From: Elephas maximus indicus
Taxonomy: Eukaryota > Chordata > Mammalia > Proboscidea > Elephantidae
Direction of reading: 5' to 3'
DNA: 64,000 nt
Assembly (NCBI RefSeq): GCF_024166365.1
Contig: NW_026060237.1
Span: 3,410,001-3,474,000 of the forward strand
Below the pieces are notes generated by a model that saw nothing but the letters and a program-made list of their open reading frames with translations, was not told the origin of the DNA and did no database searches. Positions 32,109-44,480 of the stretch are shown one piece after another; position 1 is the first letter of the stretch; the number at the start of each line of letters is the position of its first letter. A program made the translations under genes and the position numbers.

Positions 32109-33940
32109 AATTTTGAAAGATTGTATGGTGAAAACATTAAATGACACAAGGAGCATGAAAAGAAGATGGAAGGAGTACACAGAGTCATTGTAGCAAAAAG
32201 AATTTGTTGACGCTCAACCATTTCAGGAAGTACCACGTGATCAAAAACCGAAGCTGTTGAAGGACGAAGTCCAGGCTTCACTGAGGGCATTGGTTAAAAA
32301 AAACAAAAAAAAGTCTCCAGGAATAGACAGAGTACCAAGTGAGATGTTTCAACAAATGGACCCAGTGCTGAACGTACTCCCTCATCTATGCCAAGAACTT
32401 GGTAGATAGTAAGCAGCCCAACCAACTGGAAGAAATTGATATTAGTGCCCAACCTAGAGAAAGGTGATCGAACAGAATGCAGAAATTATCAAATAATACC
32501 ATTATTATCACACACAAGTAAAATTTTGCTGAAGATCATTTGAAACCAAATGCAGTAGTACATTGACAATGTATTGCCAGAAATTCAAGCTGGAGACAGA
32601 AGAGGACATGGAATGAGGGATATCACTGCTGATGTCAGATGGACCCTGGAGGAAAGCAGAGAATACTTAAAACATGTCTACCTGTGTTTTATTGACCATG
32701 TGAAGGCATTCAACTGTGTGGATCATAATGAATTATGAATAACATAATGAAGAATGGGTATTCCACAACACTTAACTGTTTCGATGAGGAATCTACATAT
32801 ACTAAGATGCAGCCATTCCAACAGAATGAGGGGATATTGCATAGTTTTAAATCAGCAAGGTGACTTAGGGTTGTATCCTTTTACCATACTTATTCGATCC
32901 ACGTGCTGAACAAAAAAATCCATGACACTGAACTATACAAGAAGAAAGGGGCATCAGGATTCAAGGAAGACTCATTAACTGCCAGCAATATGCAGATGAC
33001 ACAACTTTGCTGGCTGAAAGTGAAGAGCACTTGAAACACTCATGATGTCAAAGACCACAGCCTTCAATATGCATTACACCTCAATTTAGAAAAAAGCAGA
33101 AACGTTCACAAGCTGACCAGTAAGCAATGTCATGATAACGGATTGAATTTGTCAAGGATTTCATTTTACTTGAATCCACAATCAATACCAATGGAAGCAG
33201 CTGTCAAGAAATCAAAAGAACCGTTGTGCCGGGCAAATCTGCTGCAAAAGACCTCCTGAAAGTGTAAACAAGCAAATATGTCACTTTAAGGTCTAAGGTG
33301 CACATGACCCAAGCCCTGGTTTCTTCAGTCCCTCATGTACATGCGAAAGGTGGACAAAGAATAAAGAAGACGAACTGATGCATTTGAATTATGGTGTTGG
33401 CAAAAAATATGGAATATACTGTGGACTGCTAGAGGGAACAAAGCTGTATTGGAAAAAGTAAAACGCAGCCAGAATGCTCCTTAGAGGAAGGATGGTGAGA
33501 CATCACCTCATGTACTTAGGATATGTTATGGAGGGACCAGTCCTTGAAGAAGGACATCATATTTGTAAAGCAGTTGTTTTTGTTAGGTGCCATTTAGTCA
33601 GTTCCAACTCACAGTGACCCTATATAAAACAGAACAAAACACTGCCTGATCCTGCCTGGACCTGTGCCATTCTTACAACTGTTGTTATGCTTAAGCCCAT
33701 TGTTGGAGCCACTGTGTCAGTCTATCTTGTTGGGGGCCTTCCGCTTTTTTACAGACCTGTAAAGTAGATGGTCAGCTAGAAAGAGGAATACCCTCAACAA
33801 GATTGGTTGACACAGTTGCCGCAACAGTGGGCTCAAGCATAACAACAATTGTGAGGATAACACAGGCCCAGGCAGTGTTTGTAGGGTCTGTATGAATCAG
33901 AACCAACTCTAAGCACCTAACAACAGCATTGCAAGTGATA
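32109..33940 (+). mobile_element. BovB/RTE LINE, RT region and 3' end, interrupted
   Basis: Starts at the EN/RT linker ('gaaagattgtatggtg...') and includes 'tattgaccatgtgaaggcattcaactg' (the FIDYAKAFD region) near 32.69 kb and 'caatatgcagatgacacaac' (YADD) near 32.985 kb. It ends in 'cacctaacaacagca' near 33.93 kb. The tail is split at 33580-33770 by an antisense RTE-end sequence. All frames are disrupted. Confidence 0.85.
33580..33770 (-). mobile_element. Antisense RTE 3' end inside a sense RTE 3' end
   Basis: 'gttgttaggtgccatttagtc...gtgccattcttacaactgttgttatgcttaagccc...ttgttgggggccttcc' is the reverse complement of the RTE tail. The two tails form an inverted pair. Confidence 0.8.
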
Positions 33941-35597
33941 CTGCTTACTTGGTTTCCTTTTCTGATCTCTTATTGTTGCAGTACAGAAAACCCAAGTGAT
34001 TGGTGTGTTGATCTTGTAGCCCGCCACCTTGCTTTATTTTTCTATGTGTTCTAGCAAATTTGTTGTGAATCCTTCAGGGTTTTATATGCATGTTATCATG
34101 TAATTTCCATATAGTTTTATGTCTTCTTTTCTACTTTGGATACATTTTTCTCTCTTTCTTTCCTCCATCCCTCCCTTCCTTTTTTTCTTTATTCTTACTG
34201 TGCTCACTAGGACTTCTGGAACAATATTGAATATAAGTTGTGATAGGGGCCATCGTTGTCTCATTCTCCTTACAAAGGGAAGGCTCTGGTCTTTCTTTAT
34301 TGACTTTGGTATTGTCTCTTGGTTTTTCATAGATGCCTTTAATCGCGTGAAGGGATATCCCGTCTTTTTCTATTTTGTCAAAAGTTTTAATAAGGAAATG
34401 GTGTAGGGTTTTATTAAAATAAATTTCTACATATATTAAGATGATCATATGATGTTTCTTTTTTTTAATGTGGTATATTACATTGATTGATGCTGAATGT
34501 TGAACCAGCCTTGGATTCCTGGAATAAATACAATTTGATCGTGGTGTAATTTTTTGTTGAATGTGCTACTGGATTCTATTTGCTAAAATTTTGTTGAGAG
34601 TTTTTATGTCTGTATTTATGAGGGATATTGGTCTGTAGTATTCTTTTCTTGTGATGCCTTTGTTTGGCTTTGGTATCACAGTCGTGCTGGCTTAGTACAA
34701 TGAGTGAAGAAACATTCCTTTCTGTCCTATATGTTGGAAGAGTTTGAGTAGGATCGATGTCATTTCTTCTCTGAATGTTTGCTAGATTCTCCAGTGAGGC
34801 CATCTGGGCATCTGCTTTTTTTCTTTTTCTAGTTAGTGGAGAGGGATGTGTTTGATGACTGATTGAATCTCCTCTTACGGGCTAGCTGGTATTTTTTTAT
34901 TTGTGTGTATATGCGTGTTAGTAGCAGTAGGTTATGTTCTAGGTGTATGTGCATTTCATCTAAGCATTTCAGTTTGTTGAAGTGTGACTTTCCATAGCAT
35001 TCTCTTATGTTCCTTTTCATTTATCTGTTGTAATGTCTCTAACTTCAGTTCTTATTTTGGTTATTTGCATTTTCACCATTTTTTTTTTTTATCAGTTTAG
35101 GCAGTGGACTGTCTATTTTATAGATTCTTTTAAAGAACCAACTTCTGGTTTCATTGACTCTTTCAATTCTTTCCTATTTTCAAGATCATTTATTTCTCTG
35201 AGGATGTTTATTTTTTTCTTTTTTTCTGATAGTTTGGAATTTTTTGCTGTTCCATTTCTATTTCTTCATGGTGGAGAGTTAAACCATCAATCTGGGATCC
35301 TCATTCATTCATAATGTAATCACTGAATGCTAATAATTTCCCTCAGGAATTCCTCACTATGTCCTATATATTTTGGTATAGTGTATCTTCATTCTATTTA
35401 ATTCTAATTTTTTTAAAAAATATCTCTCCTCTTTTCTTCTATAATCCTTTTTATCTTTAGTACTGTGCCACTAATTTCCTTAGTTATCAAGCCCCTTTAC
35501 TTCCTGGTTTTGGTTTCTAACTTGATTCTGTGATAGTCTCAAAAGATGCTTTGTATGGTTTCAGTTTCTTTATGTTTATTAAAGTTTGCTTTGAGCT

Positions 35598-36412
35598 CTA
35601 AAATATTGTCTATATTGAAGAATAATATTAGTTCATTGGAGAAGAATGTATGCAGAGCTGCTGTGGGGTAGAGTGTTCCATGAATGCCTGTTAGGTCCAA
35701 TTGTTTAATAGTGATATTTAAGTCTTCTGTTTCCTTATTGATCTGCTCTCTAGTTCCTTTCATAACAGAAAATGGTGTATTAAAGTATTCTAGTATTGTA
35801 ACTTTTCATACATTGGTAGCACAATCATTAAGAGCTTGACTGCTAACCAAAACGTTGGCAGTTCAAAAATACCTAACAGCTCTGCACAAAAAAAGACTAC
35901 CTATTTTATTCTCTTAAATATTTAGCCTAGGAAACTCTATGGGGCTTTTCTACTCTGTCCTGTAGCATAGTTAGGAGCTGGGATTGATTCAACTGCAGAA
36001 AACAACAACTATTACTGCACACCTTTCCATTCTCTACTCAATTCTGTCAGAGATTGCTTCATATATTTTGAAGTTCTGATGTTAGATGCATATTTGTAAT
36101 TATTATGTCTTCTTGAATCGACATAGTTGTTCTTTTATCTTTTATAATATTAATTTAATGTCTAATTTTTTCAGATATTATCATGCGTTTTGCTTCGGTT
36201 GCTACTTGCATTAACTTTTTTTTTTCATGTTTTAGCTTTTAAACTATGTATGTCCTTGTTCCTAAGGTGTAGAGAGCATATAGACGTATCATGCTTTTTT
36301 TTATCTTCTTTGTGTGTGTTTTCTATTTTTTCAGTCCATTCTGCTGCTCTCCACCTCTTAATAGGAGTATTTATTTACATTTACGGTGATTATCAGTATG
36401 GGTGGATTTACT
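35598..36412 (-). repeat. L1M+SINE segment present again, inverted, at 8375-9207
   Basis: The L1M is continuous across both edges here, whereas at 8375-9207 it is cut at both edges. That makes this the ancestral-looking copy. Confidence 0.85.
35810..36012 (+). mobile_element. SINE nested in L1M
   Basis: 'cattggtagcacaatcatta' head to 'ttgattcaactgcagaaaa'. Same insertion point as the 8816-8990 copy. Confidence 0.85.
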
Positions 36413-37147
36413 TCTGACATTTTACTTTTTTCTTGTTTTAATTTTAATGAAATTTATAGTTTCTTTGTTCTTTACCTTCAGTGCTGAATTCTTTATGAAT
36501 ATGAGTTTTTCTTCATCTTATTTATTATTTTCTTGTGAATACTGAGACATTTTGTTTGCTTTACTATTTATTTTCAGGAATGATTTCTTTTTATTTACTT
36601 TTTTTGCTTTCCTTGAGATTCGTATTTAACACCTCACATTTATAACAAACTAATATATCTAGATTACACCTTGACTTTCTTAACATAAAAAAAAACCTAT
36701 GTTGACACTCATCCTCCCTGTTCTTTAGGTGCTATTATCAATTACGTCTTAGTTGCTTCACTTTCCCGTAATATGAATGTAAATTATTTTATTGTTGTAT
36801 GTATTTAGCTCCTATTTTCTGCATATAACTTTACCTTAGTTAAGTATTCGCCATCCAAAAGTGTCATAGGTGTCGTGTTTATACTGACAATGCTTTTGTG
36901 CATGTACCCCTTCAGGTTCTCTTTAGTGCCATTACCTTTCTTTGTGGAAGAGTCCTTTTAGTACTTCTTGTAGGGCTGATCTGGTGCTAACAAATTCCCT
37001 TCATTTTTGCTTATCTGAGAATGTCTTAATTTCTGCTTTGTTTCTGAATGATATTTTTGCTGTGTATATTATTCTTGCCACTTTTTTTCTCTTTCTGCAC
37101 TTTAAATATGCCATCCATTACTTTCTTGCTTCTGTGGTTTCTGAAGA

Positions 37148-37298
37148 TACTACTAAAACTAATTGCCACTGAGCCAATTTAGACTCATAGTGACCCTACA
37201 GGACATTGTAGAACTGTCTCATAGGGATCCTAAGGAGCAAACGGTAGGTCTCAATTGCCACCTTTTGGACAGTGAACCACTGTACCATCCGGGTACCT
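37148..37298 (-). mobile_element. Afrotherian SINE
   Basis: 'actaattgccactgagcc' to 'actgtaccatccgggtacc', inserted in the L1M ORF1 region. Confidence 0.85.
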
Positions 37299-39834
37299 TA
37301 TGAAGATAAGTCAGGACTTACTTGGGACAACTTGTATATAACAGTTCTCTTTTCTCATTCTCTCCAAATTTTCTCTTTGTTCTTGGTTCTCAGAAGTTTG
37401 ATTTTGAAATGCCTTGGCGAATTTCTTTTATATTCTATCTTACATGTAGTTCACTGAGCTTTTTGGAGATTATATTTCCTTTCTTTGTGATGTATGGGAA
37501 GTATTCTGCCATCATTTCTTTAAAATTTCTTTCTGGCCCTCTCACTCTCATTTCTGCCTGCTGCCCTCATAATGTGTAAGTTATTTTTCTTGATGGTCTC
37601 TCTCAGCTCTCTTAGGCATTGTTTGTCTTCTTTCATTCCTTTTTTTTTTTTCCCTGTTGCTCTTCAGACTAACCTTTCTCAATATTCTGTCTTTATGTTC
37701 ACTGGACGTCTCTGTTATTTCTACTTTTATGTCCTTCCATTTTGCAGATCATCTCTTTCATTATTGAGCTCTAGTATTTCTATATATAGATTGCTTTTTT
37801 CACTTTTCTCTTATTAAAGTTCTTTTTTTATTGTTTTTCTGATTTTTTTTAGATCTTTTTCTGTACTTTTCATTATCTCTTTGAACATACGTAATACCAT
37901 CCTTGTTGAGTATTTCCATTATGTGACTTTTCTCAGGGACAATTTATTTTCTGTTAATTTGGTCAGTGTATGAGATATGGTTTCCTGTCTCCACATATGC
38001 TTTCTAACTGACTATTGTATTAGAGACACTAAGATTTACTGATTTATTTAATATTTCATTTGTTTGATTAATAGACCAGGACAGTGGCTTCTTCCCCTTT
38101 TCTTTAGGTTGCTCTTTTTCCTCATTGTTTCCTCTGGTGGTTCAAAGAAACTTTCATCTTAGCCGTGGTCACTCAGCCATACTGTCGGAAGACAGGTTGC
38201 TCAGATGTCTTGGCCCAAACTTTGTCAACCTTACCTCTTTGTTTTTTGGGCTGACAGTTCTACTCTTCCATCTTTCTTTTTGTTCTTGGTAAGCTGTCAG
38301 GTTACTGGTAGGTGTTTCCTAGTCTTTCTCTGTTGTGCCAGAAGGCCAGTGGTAGTGGTATTTGGTTTTCTATATTACATCTAGGATGGCACATTTCCTG
38401 CATCTGTTCTAGGGAGATGTGAGCCCATGTCACCAGTCATCTCTATGTCAGGGAAAATTGTCAACATACTCTGGTCTATGCTACATCCCAGGAAAGGTAT
38501 CAGATGTGTCTGGAGTTTTCTGGATTTTCTGTTGTGCTGGAAGGGGTAAGGGTGGAGTTTCTCCTGACATTATGCCCAAGAGGTTTGCTAAAGGAACTGG
38601 AAATGCCAGTTGACTGGGTGTGGCATTCTGTCACAGGTGTGTGAAGTGAATTGGTTCAGGCTTCCACAGAAGGGCTGAGGCATAGAGCTAGGGACCCTTT
38701 CATCACAGGCTGTGTGGTGATGGGGGCAGTGCCCTTCAGAGTGTAGCTTATTGTGGGGCCCTACTATGTGAATCAGTACTACTGGCTGGCAGGCCAGTGC
38801 TGCCAGTGGCAGGTCCCTGGCTCATTGGGCTGCACTGCCTGTGATAGGAGCATGGCTTAAGAGGAGGCAATGCTGGAGGATGGTAGGGGAAACTTCCAAC
38901 TCTGGGACCAAGGGTCCTGATTCACTTCTATGGTAGTAGGTAATGGGGTACTAGGATTTGTCTGAAGAGTTGCTGTCCTACTGCTGGTAAGTGGCCCCAG
39001 GTACTAATCCTGGACTCTCCTACCAACACCCTCACCTCACATTTTGGAGGACACACCCACATTGTTGCTCCTATCCTGCGTCCCTCGTTACGGGTATGCT
39101 CTCTGCCATTCCTACATTCTGCTCATGTATTTTACCCAGGCCCTTCCACACCAGTTTACTCTGCCTGCTTTTTCCTGGAGTTCCTGGAACTCAATTCTAT
39201 GCTGCATTCAAGCATTACTCTCTGTCAGGTCTGGCCAACTGCAGTATATGCCTTTCCCATCTCGTTAAACCTTTCCATGTCTGTTTATTCAGCATCTAGG
39301 TCTCAGTCTGAGTTTTCCATTTTGCTCCTGCCCTGGGTATTGTTTCATTTGGGAATGCCACCCCCAGCCTTCTTAAAATGGCCATACTAGCTGCGTTGGT
39401 GAGTAGAGTGTGGAAGTTCTACAAATATCCTTCCCACTCTCCTGCTACCACTCTCTCCTAATTTGTGAATCAGGCTAGTTCTCCAGTCCTCCCTTGGAGA
39501 GAGTTCTGAGATCGCCAAATTCATCAATCTTGTTTTTTCTCTCATTGTTGTGGGGGGTCGCGAGTGTACCATATTCATGCTGCCTACACACTGGAAGTCA
39601 TCTTTCTGACCTTTCTTATATTACCTTTTCTTTATTCAACAGCGTCTTCACTGCCATAAATTTTGATTGTCTTTCAGATTTCTGACAGGTTGCTTCTACT
39701 AGCTTTTTCTTGGAATTTTTGTTCGGGGAAGGAATGTGAAGCGCTTATGCTAACTCCTTCTCAATTAAATTGAACTAATAATTCTCATATGTGGGAGGTA
39801 TTCAGCGTGCATATTTGTTTCCAGAGGAGATAAA

Positions 39835-41340
39835 GGTTAAAAGGCTTGTAGGTTACACTATGAGTAAGATCCTATGGGAATGAAGGAAGAAGCTGAAGCT
39901 ACACTGCAGGTGTTGTTCAAAAACGTAGGAATTGACAGAATACCCATGGAGATGCTTCAACAAATGAATGTGGTACTGGAAGTGCTCACAGCAACCTGGT
40001 CAATCTACTGGAAGACATCCGTATTTGATACCATTCTAAAGAAAGGTGATCCAACAGAGTGCAGAAGTTATCAAACAATACCATTAATATCACATGCAGG
40101 TAAAATTTTGCTGAAGATAATTTAAAAATGATTGTAGCAGTATATCAATAGGGAACTTCCAAAAATTCAAGGTGGATTCAGAAGAGGACACAGAAAAAGT
40201 GTTATCATTGCTGATGTCAGATGGGTCATGGCTGAAAGCAGAGAATACAGGAAAGATATCTTCGTGTGTTTTATTGACTATGCAAAGGCATTCAATTTTG
40301 TGCATCATAACAAATGATGGATCACATTGTGAAGTATGGGGATTTTCGAACACTTAATTTTGCTGATATGGAACCTGTACATAGACCACAAATCAGTTGC
40401 TCAAGCAGAACAAGGGAATACTGTGTGCTTTAAAACCAGGAAATGTATGCATTGGGGTTGTAACCTTTCACCATACATACTCAATTTATATGCTGATCAA
40501 ATAATGTGAGAAGCTGGAGTATCTAAAGAAAAATGTGCCATCAGGATTGCATAAGGACTCGTTAATAATCTGAGAGAGGCAGATGATACCGCCTTGCTTA
40601 CTGAAGGCGAAGTGGGCTTGAAGCACTTACTGGTAAAGATCAAAGACTACAGCCTTCAGTATGAATTACACCGCAACATAGAGAAAAGAAAAATCCTTGC
40701 CACTGGGCCAACAAGCAACACCATGATAAATGGAGGAAAGGTGGAAGTTGTCAAGGATTTCATTTTACTTCAATACACCATCAGTGCCAGCAGTCAGTAA
40801 ATCAAATGATGTGTTGCACAGGGCAAATCTTCTGCAAAAAGACTTCTTTTAAGTGTTGAGTAGCAAAGATGTTAGTTTTGGGACTAAAGTGCACCTGACC
40901 CAAGCCATGATGTTTTCAGTTGCCTCATAAGCATTCAAAAGCTGGACAATGAGTAAGGAAGTATGAAGAAGAACTGATGGCTTTGAGTTATGGTGTTGGA
41001 GAAGAATATTGAATATCCTATGAACTGCCAGAAGAACGAACAAATCTGTCTTAGGAGAAGTGCAGTCAGAGTGTTCCTTGGAAGCAAGGATGGAAAGACT
41101 TCACCTCACACACTTTGGATATGTTATCAGGAAGGAAGAACGTCATGGTTGGTAGAGGGTCAGCAAGAAAGAAGAAGGCCCTCAACCAGATGGATTAGCA
41201 CAGTGTCTGCAAACAATGCATTCAAACATAGCAGCCATTGTGAGGATGGTGCAGGGACAGGCAGTGTCTCATTCTGCTGTACACAGAGTCACTATGAGTT
41301 AGAATGGACTAAATGGCACCAAACAACGACAATAACGAAG
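39835..41340 (+). mobile_element. BovB/RTE LINE, 3' half
   Basis: Sense, 5'-truncated. IDRIPMEMLQQMNVVLEVLT is near 39.95 kb and the palm region 'tattgactatgcaaaggcat' near 40.27 kb. LREADDTALLTEGEVGLKHL (YADD changed to EADD) is near 40.57-40.62 kb. KDFILLQYTISASSQ is near 40.75 kb, the C-terminus near 41.1 kb, and the tail 'caccaaacaacgacaataa' follows. Several stops. It directly precedes the tandem array. Confidence 0.88.
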
Positions 41341-41379
41341 ATGATAGTGTACATACATATCCTGTTATGTAATCTTCAA

Positions 41380-43310
41380 TGAGTATTACAATCAGACAGC
41401 AGGAAAACTTATGCAAGGGAAAATAAGAGGCCAAAGTTCATACCAGCAGGAGCCTGCATTAATATCATAGCAAGAAACAGGCATGGTTATTGCAGCCAGG
41501 AAATTAGCATCTACATCCAGCTGAAGAGGAACTCAAGATATGCATACTTGGAAACTAAATCCACATCCCAATAGGAACCCTGGTGGCACAGTGTTTAAGA
41601 GTTACAGCTGCTAACCAGAAGGTCGGGAGTTCAAATCCACCAGACACTCCTTTGAAAACCATGTGGCAGTTCTACTCCTTCCTTATAGAGTTGCTGTGCA
41701 TTAGAATCCACCCGATGGCAATGAGTAATGGGTAGTAGTAAATATGGTGTATTTATTACAGTCAAGAGGTTAGCATGCATGCTCAAAGAAACACATGATA
41801 GGGTTAAACAAGCTTTTAGACTAAGTATTTACCTAGAAAATAGTAATAATACTAACGTCAAGGTCATTACAGCCATAAAGTTAGCACTCATAGCCAGTGA
41901 AATAAGAGGTCAGCATTAATAAAACCTGGAACTCATCCATATCCTAACATAAAGTGGGGCACAATGTTGCAACCTCAATATACAAGGAGAAAGGAGATTA
42001 GGGTTCAAGGAATCATGAGCCTGAAATCATATTTTAGTAGGAGCTACATCATGCTTCTTAAAGCCAGGAAGCTACATTCACATACTATTTAAGAGAAGAT
42101 CAGGGTTCACAAAGCCCTGGTCTGACTCAGATTGTGCTAAGAATTGTGTTACGGTTGCTATAAGCAGGTAAGTAGCAACCACGTTCATGGACAAAAACAG
42201 ATTAGGGTTCATAAATCTAACAGCCTACATCCATATTCTAGTGAAAATAGCCCACGGTTCTCATGGCCAGGGAGCTAGAATCCATATCCTAAGAAATGTA
42301 AAGACAGAGTTTAAAGAATCCAAATCTGAGTAAAAACCTGAAACTGGATCTGAGTATTAAACAGGCCGTGGTTGTTGGAGTCAAGAAAGAAACTCATATG
42401 TTGGGAGACTGAAGGTCAGGGTTCACTGAGCAAGAAAAATGCATCCATAGCCAAGGGAAAAGGGGGCCAGAGTAAGTACAGCCAGAGAGGTAGTATTCAT
42501 ATTCATGATTAAAGATGTTCAGAGTCCATATGAAAGGAAATCTGCATTGATACCTACTTAAAAAAAAAGACACATGGCTTGTGAGGGTTGGAAATTAGCA
42601 TCTATACTCAGAGAAACATGAAGGCAGGATTCATAGAGAAGAACCATCATGTATGTAGTAGTGAGAAAAAGGTCATTTTTAACAAAGCTAGAAAGGGAAC
42701 ATCCATAGCCTTAAAATAATATCTATGTCTTTACTAAGATATTGACATAATAGTAAGGATTATGCCATGGTTGTTACAAAAAGGAAGTTAGCAACTATAT
42801 CCAAGAGGAAAAAGAATAACAAAAAAGATCAGGTTTCATAGAGCCAGGAGCTTGAACCATATTCTGGTAATGAAATAGTCAAAGGCAGTATGGTTAGAAA
42901 GCTAGCATCCTATTCAAGTAGACAAGAGGTCAGGGTTCATAGAGCTTGATACATGCACACATTTTTTAATAAGAAATATGACATGAGTATTACAGCCAGA
43001 ATCTGCTAATAGAGAAGTTCATGATCCATAGAACCAAGAGGCTAAATCAACACGCTGTTAAGTTACAGGGCATGGTTGTTACAGACCCATGCCCTATACT
43101 GGCATCTATATTAAAGAGAGGGAAGGGAAGGGTTCTTTTATCGAAGTTGATATCGATATCCTGTTGAGAATTGGGCCTTGGATTTCAGCCAGAAATCTAT
43201 CACCAGTATGCAAGGGATAAAGAAATCATGTTGCATCTTTGTAAGAATTAGGAATGGTGCTTTCAGCCAGGACGTCAACATTTATATTCAAGGGAGAGGA
43301 AGTCATTGTA
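41380..43310. repeat. Degenerate tandem array, about 18 units of about 100 bp
   Basis: A recurring phrase of the type 'catggttgttacagccagg' + 'aagttagcatccatat' starts near 41380, 41480, 41745, 41860, 41956, 42050, 42148, 42251, 42363, 42471, 42571, 42669, 42763, 42881, 42969, 43069, 43171 and 43255. Spacing is 85-118 bp once the inserted SINE is discounted. Between these phrases sits a related one, 'gtcagggttcatagagccagg' + 'agct.catccatattct', so each unit looks like a dimer of about 50-bp halves. Units differ strongly from each other, so the array is old. No coding potential is kept across units. Confidence 0.8.
41573..41728 (+). mobile_element. Afrotherian SINE inside the tandem array
   Basis: 'ggaaccctggtggcacagtg' through 'ccacccgatggcaatgag'. 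The B-box region reads 'gggagttcaaatccacc'. It is much less diverged than the array it interrupts, so the array predates it. Confidence 0.92.
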
Positions 43311-43319
43311 CGTGGAACA

Positions 43320-43545
43320 ACTACTGACCAGTTGTCATCGTGTTGAATCTGACTCATAGCAACCCCAGATATTGCAGAGTAGTAATGTACTCCACAGGTT
43401 TTTTTGTTTTTTGTTTTTTAAGTCTGTGCTCTTTGGGAAGTAGATAGCCAGAATTTTCACTTGAGGGGCCTCTATGTGGACTCAAACTGTCAATGCTTCT
43501 GTTAGCAGTCATATGTTTAATGGTTTGGTCCACCCAGAAGATAGT
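43320..43545 (-). mobile_element. SINE, long subfamily, degenerate
   Basis: 'gttgtcatcgtgttgaatc' ... 'gggaagtagatagccagaa' ... 'tggtttggtccacccaga'. It ends the tandem array on the right. Confidence 0.75.
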
Positions 43546-44480
43546 GTCATAATTTAAGGAGGGAGGGTGTTAAGATTAATAGATCCAATGGCTGGCGGAG
43601 CCAGTGTGTAAAAGGGCCTAAGCATTTCTCAAAGCAACGATTGTTCTACCACCACATCAGTAGACAAGTGCAGCTCCGGGCTTTTATCAAGAGCTGGAGC
43701 TCTCTTTTTGCACAAGTCCACCTACAAAAGTGTAATAGCAGCCTAATTTGTAAGAGCCAGAAGTCGGATACTAAGCTTACCCTGCTTGAACCACACCAGA
43801 GGCCGTTTGTTAGTGCAAAAAGGTGGTGGACGGCAGGAGTTCTACACTGGACACCCCGGGGGGATCCCCAGACAGGCAGAATGACTGCCCAGAAGAAGGT
43901 GTCCAGGAAGGGTAAACCATCCACCCACTTTACATACCGTAGGGTTCCTTTGCATCTATTCTCCAAAGGGCAACGCTGGGTAAATGCAGAGGGGCTGTGT
44001 GGTGGCCAGGCCTCAGCTCAGGAGCACTGGGTGTGCAGATGGAAGGGTGAAGGATGGGCTCCTTGGGGACACCATCATGGCCCGTACCTTGTGGGTATGG
44101 CTTCTCACACCCCTGTTGTGACACTGTGTTAGAAGTGGTCTCCAGACTTTACCCTGGGACAAAGACAGTGATCGGTCATGGGATGTGTTCTTGTCATTTC
44201 TTAGACGGGCAGGGATACTCACAATGGGATTGGGAAGGAGAGACAAAATGAAAACAAAGATAAAATCATTGTGGAACTAAGATGAGTATGTTTTCCTGAG
44301 TATTCTCGCCAACGCTGCCTGGAAATCCTGGATGTGGATCCACCACCGACTGGGCCACGCCCTGGAAGTGGCTTGGTTCTCCCAGTGGACAGACCTTGTC
44401 CCAGTGCCTGGAGCACAGGTGGTGGCTGAGGAGGGAACAGCCTACATCCTTCCAGACCAACAGCATCAGTGTCAGCACCG
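43546..44480. other. Unique DNA upstream of the PCED1B-like locus
   Basis: Moderately GC-rich, with no repeat family recognised. Several overlapping short open frames exist on both strands, but none resembles a known protein. It may be intron or upstream DNA of the PCED1B-like exon. Confidence 0.4.

Larger units (their letters stand above)
33945..39770 (-). mobile_element. Old L1M LINE, antisense, with 5'UTR
   Basis: ORF2 RT text lies at 34.1-34.45 kb (HHFLIKTFDKIEKDGISLHA). The linker follows. The endonuclease is near 35.55-35.76 kb (LDLTGIHGTLYPTAALHTFF). The ORF1/inter-ORF region is about 36.2-38.0 kb and a GC-richer probable 5'UTR is about 38.0-39.77 kb. It is much more diverged than copies A-C and carries two SINEs (35810-36012, 37148-37298). 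The exact 5' edge is uncertain. Confidence 0.8.

Noticed and set aside
41380-43310. CRISPR-like spacing in the 100-bp array
   Set aside because: Units are degenerate along their entire length with no invariant repeat and unique spacer alternation, and the host is a mammal.
43641-44132. A 163-codon frame upstream of PCED1B
   Set aside because: No recognisable domain, with overlapping frames on the other strand. Treated as chance.
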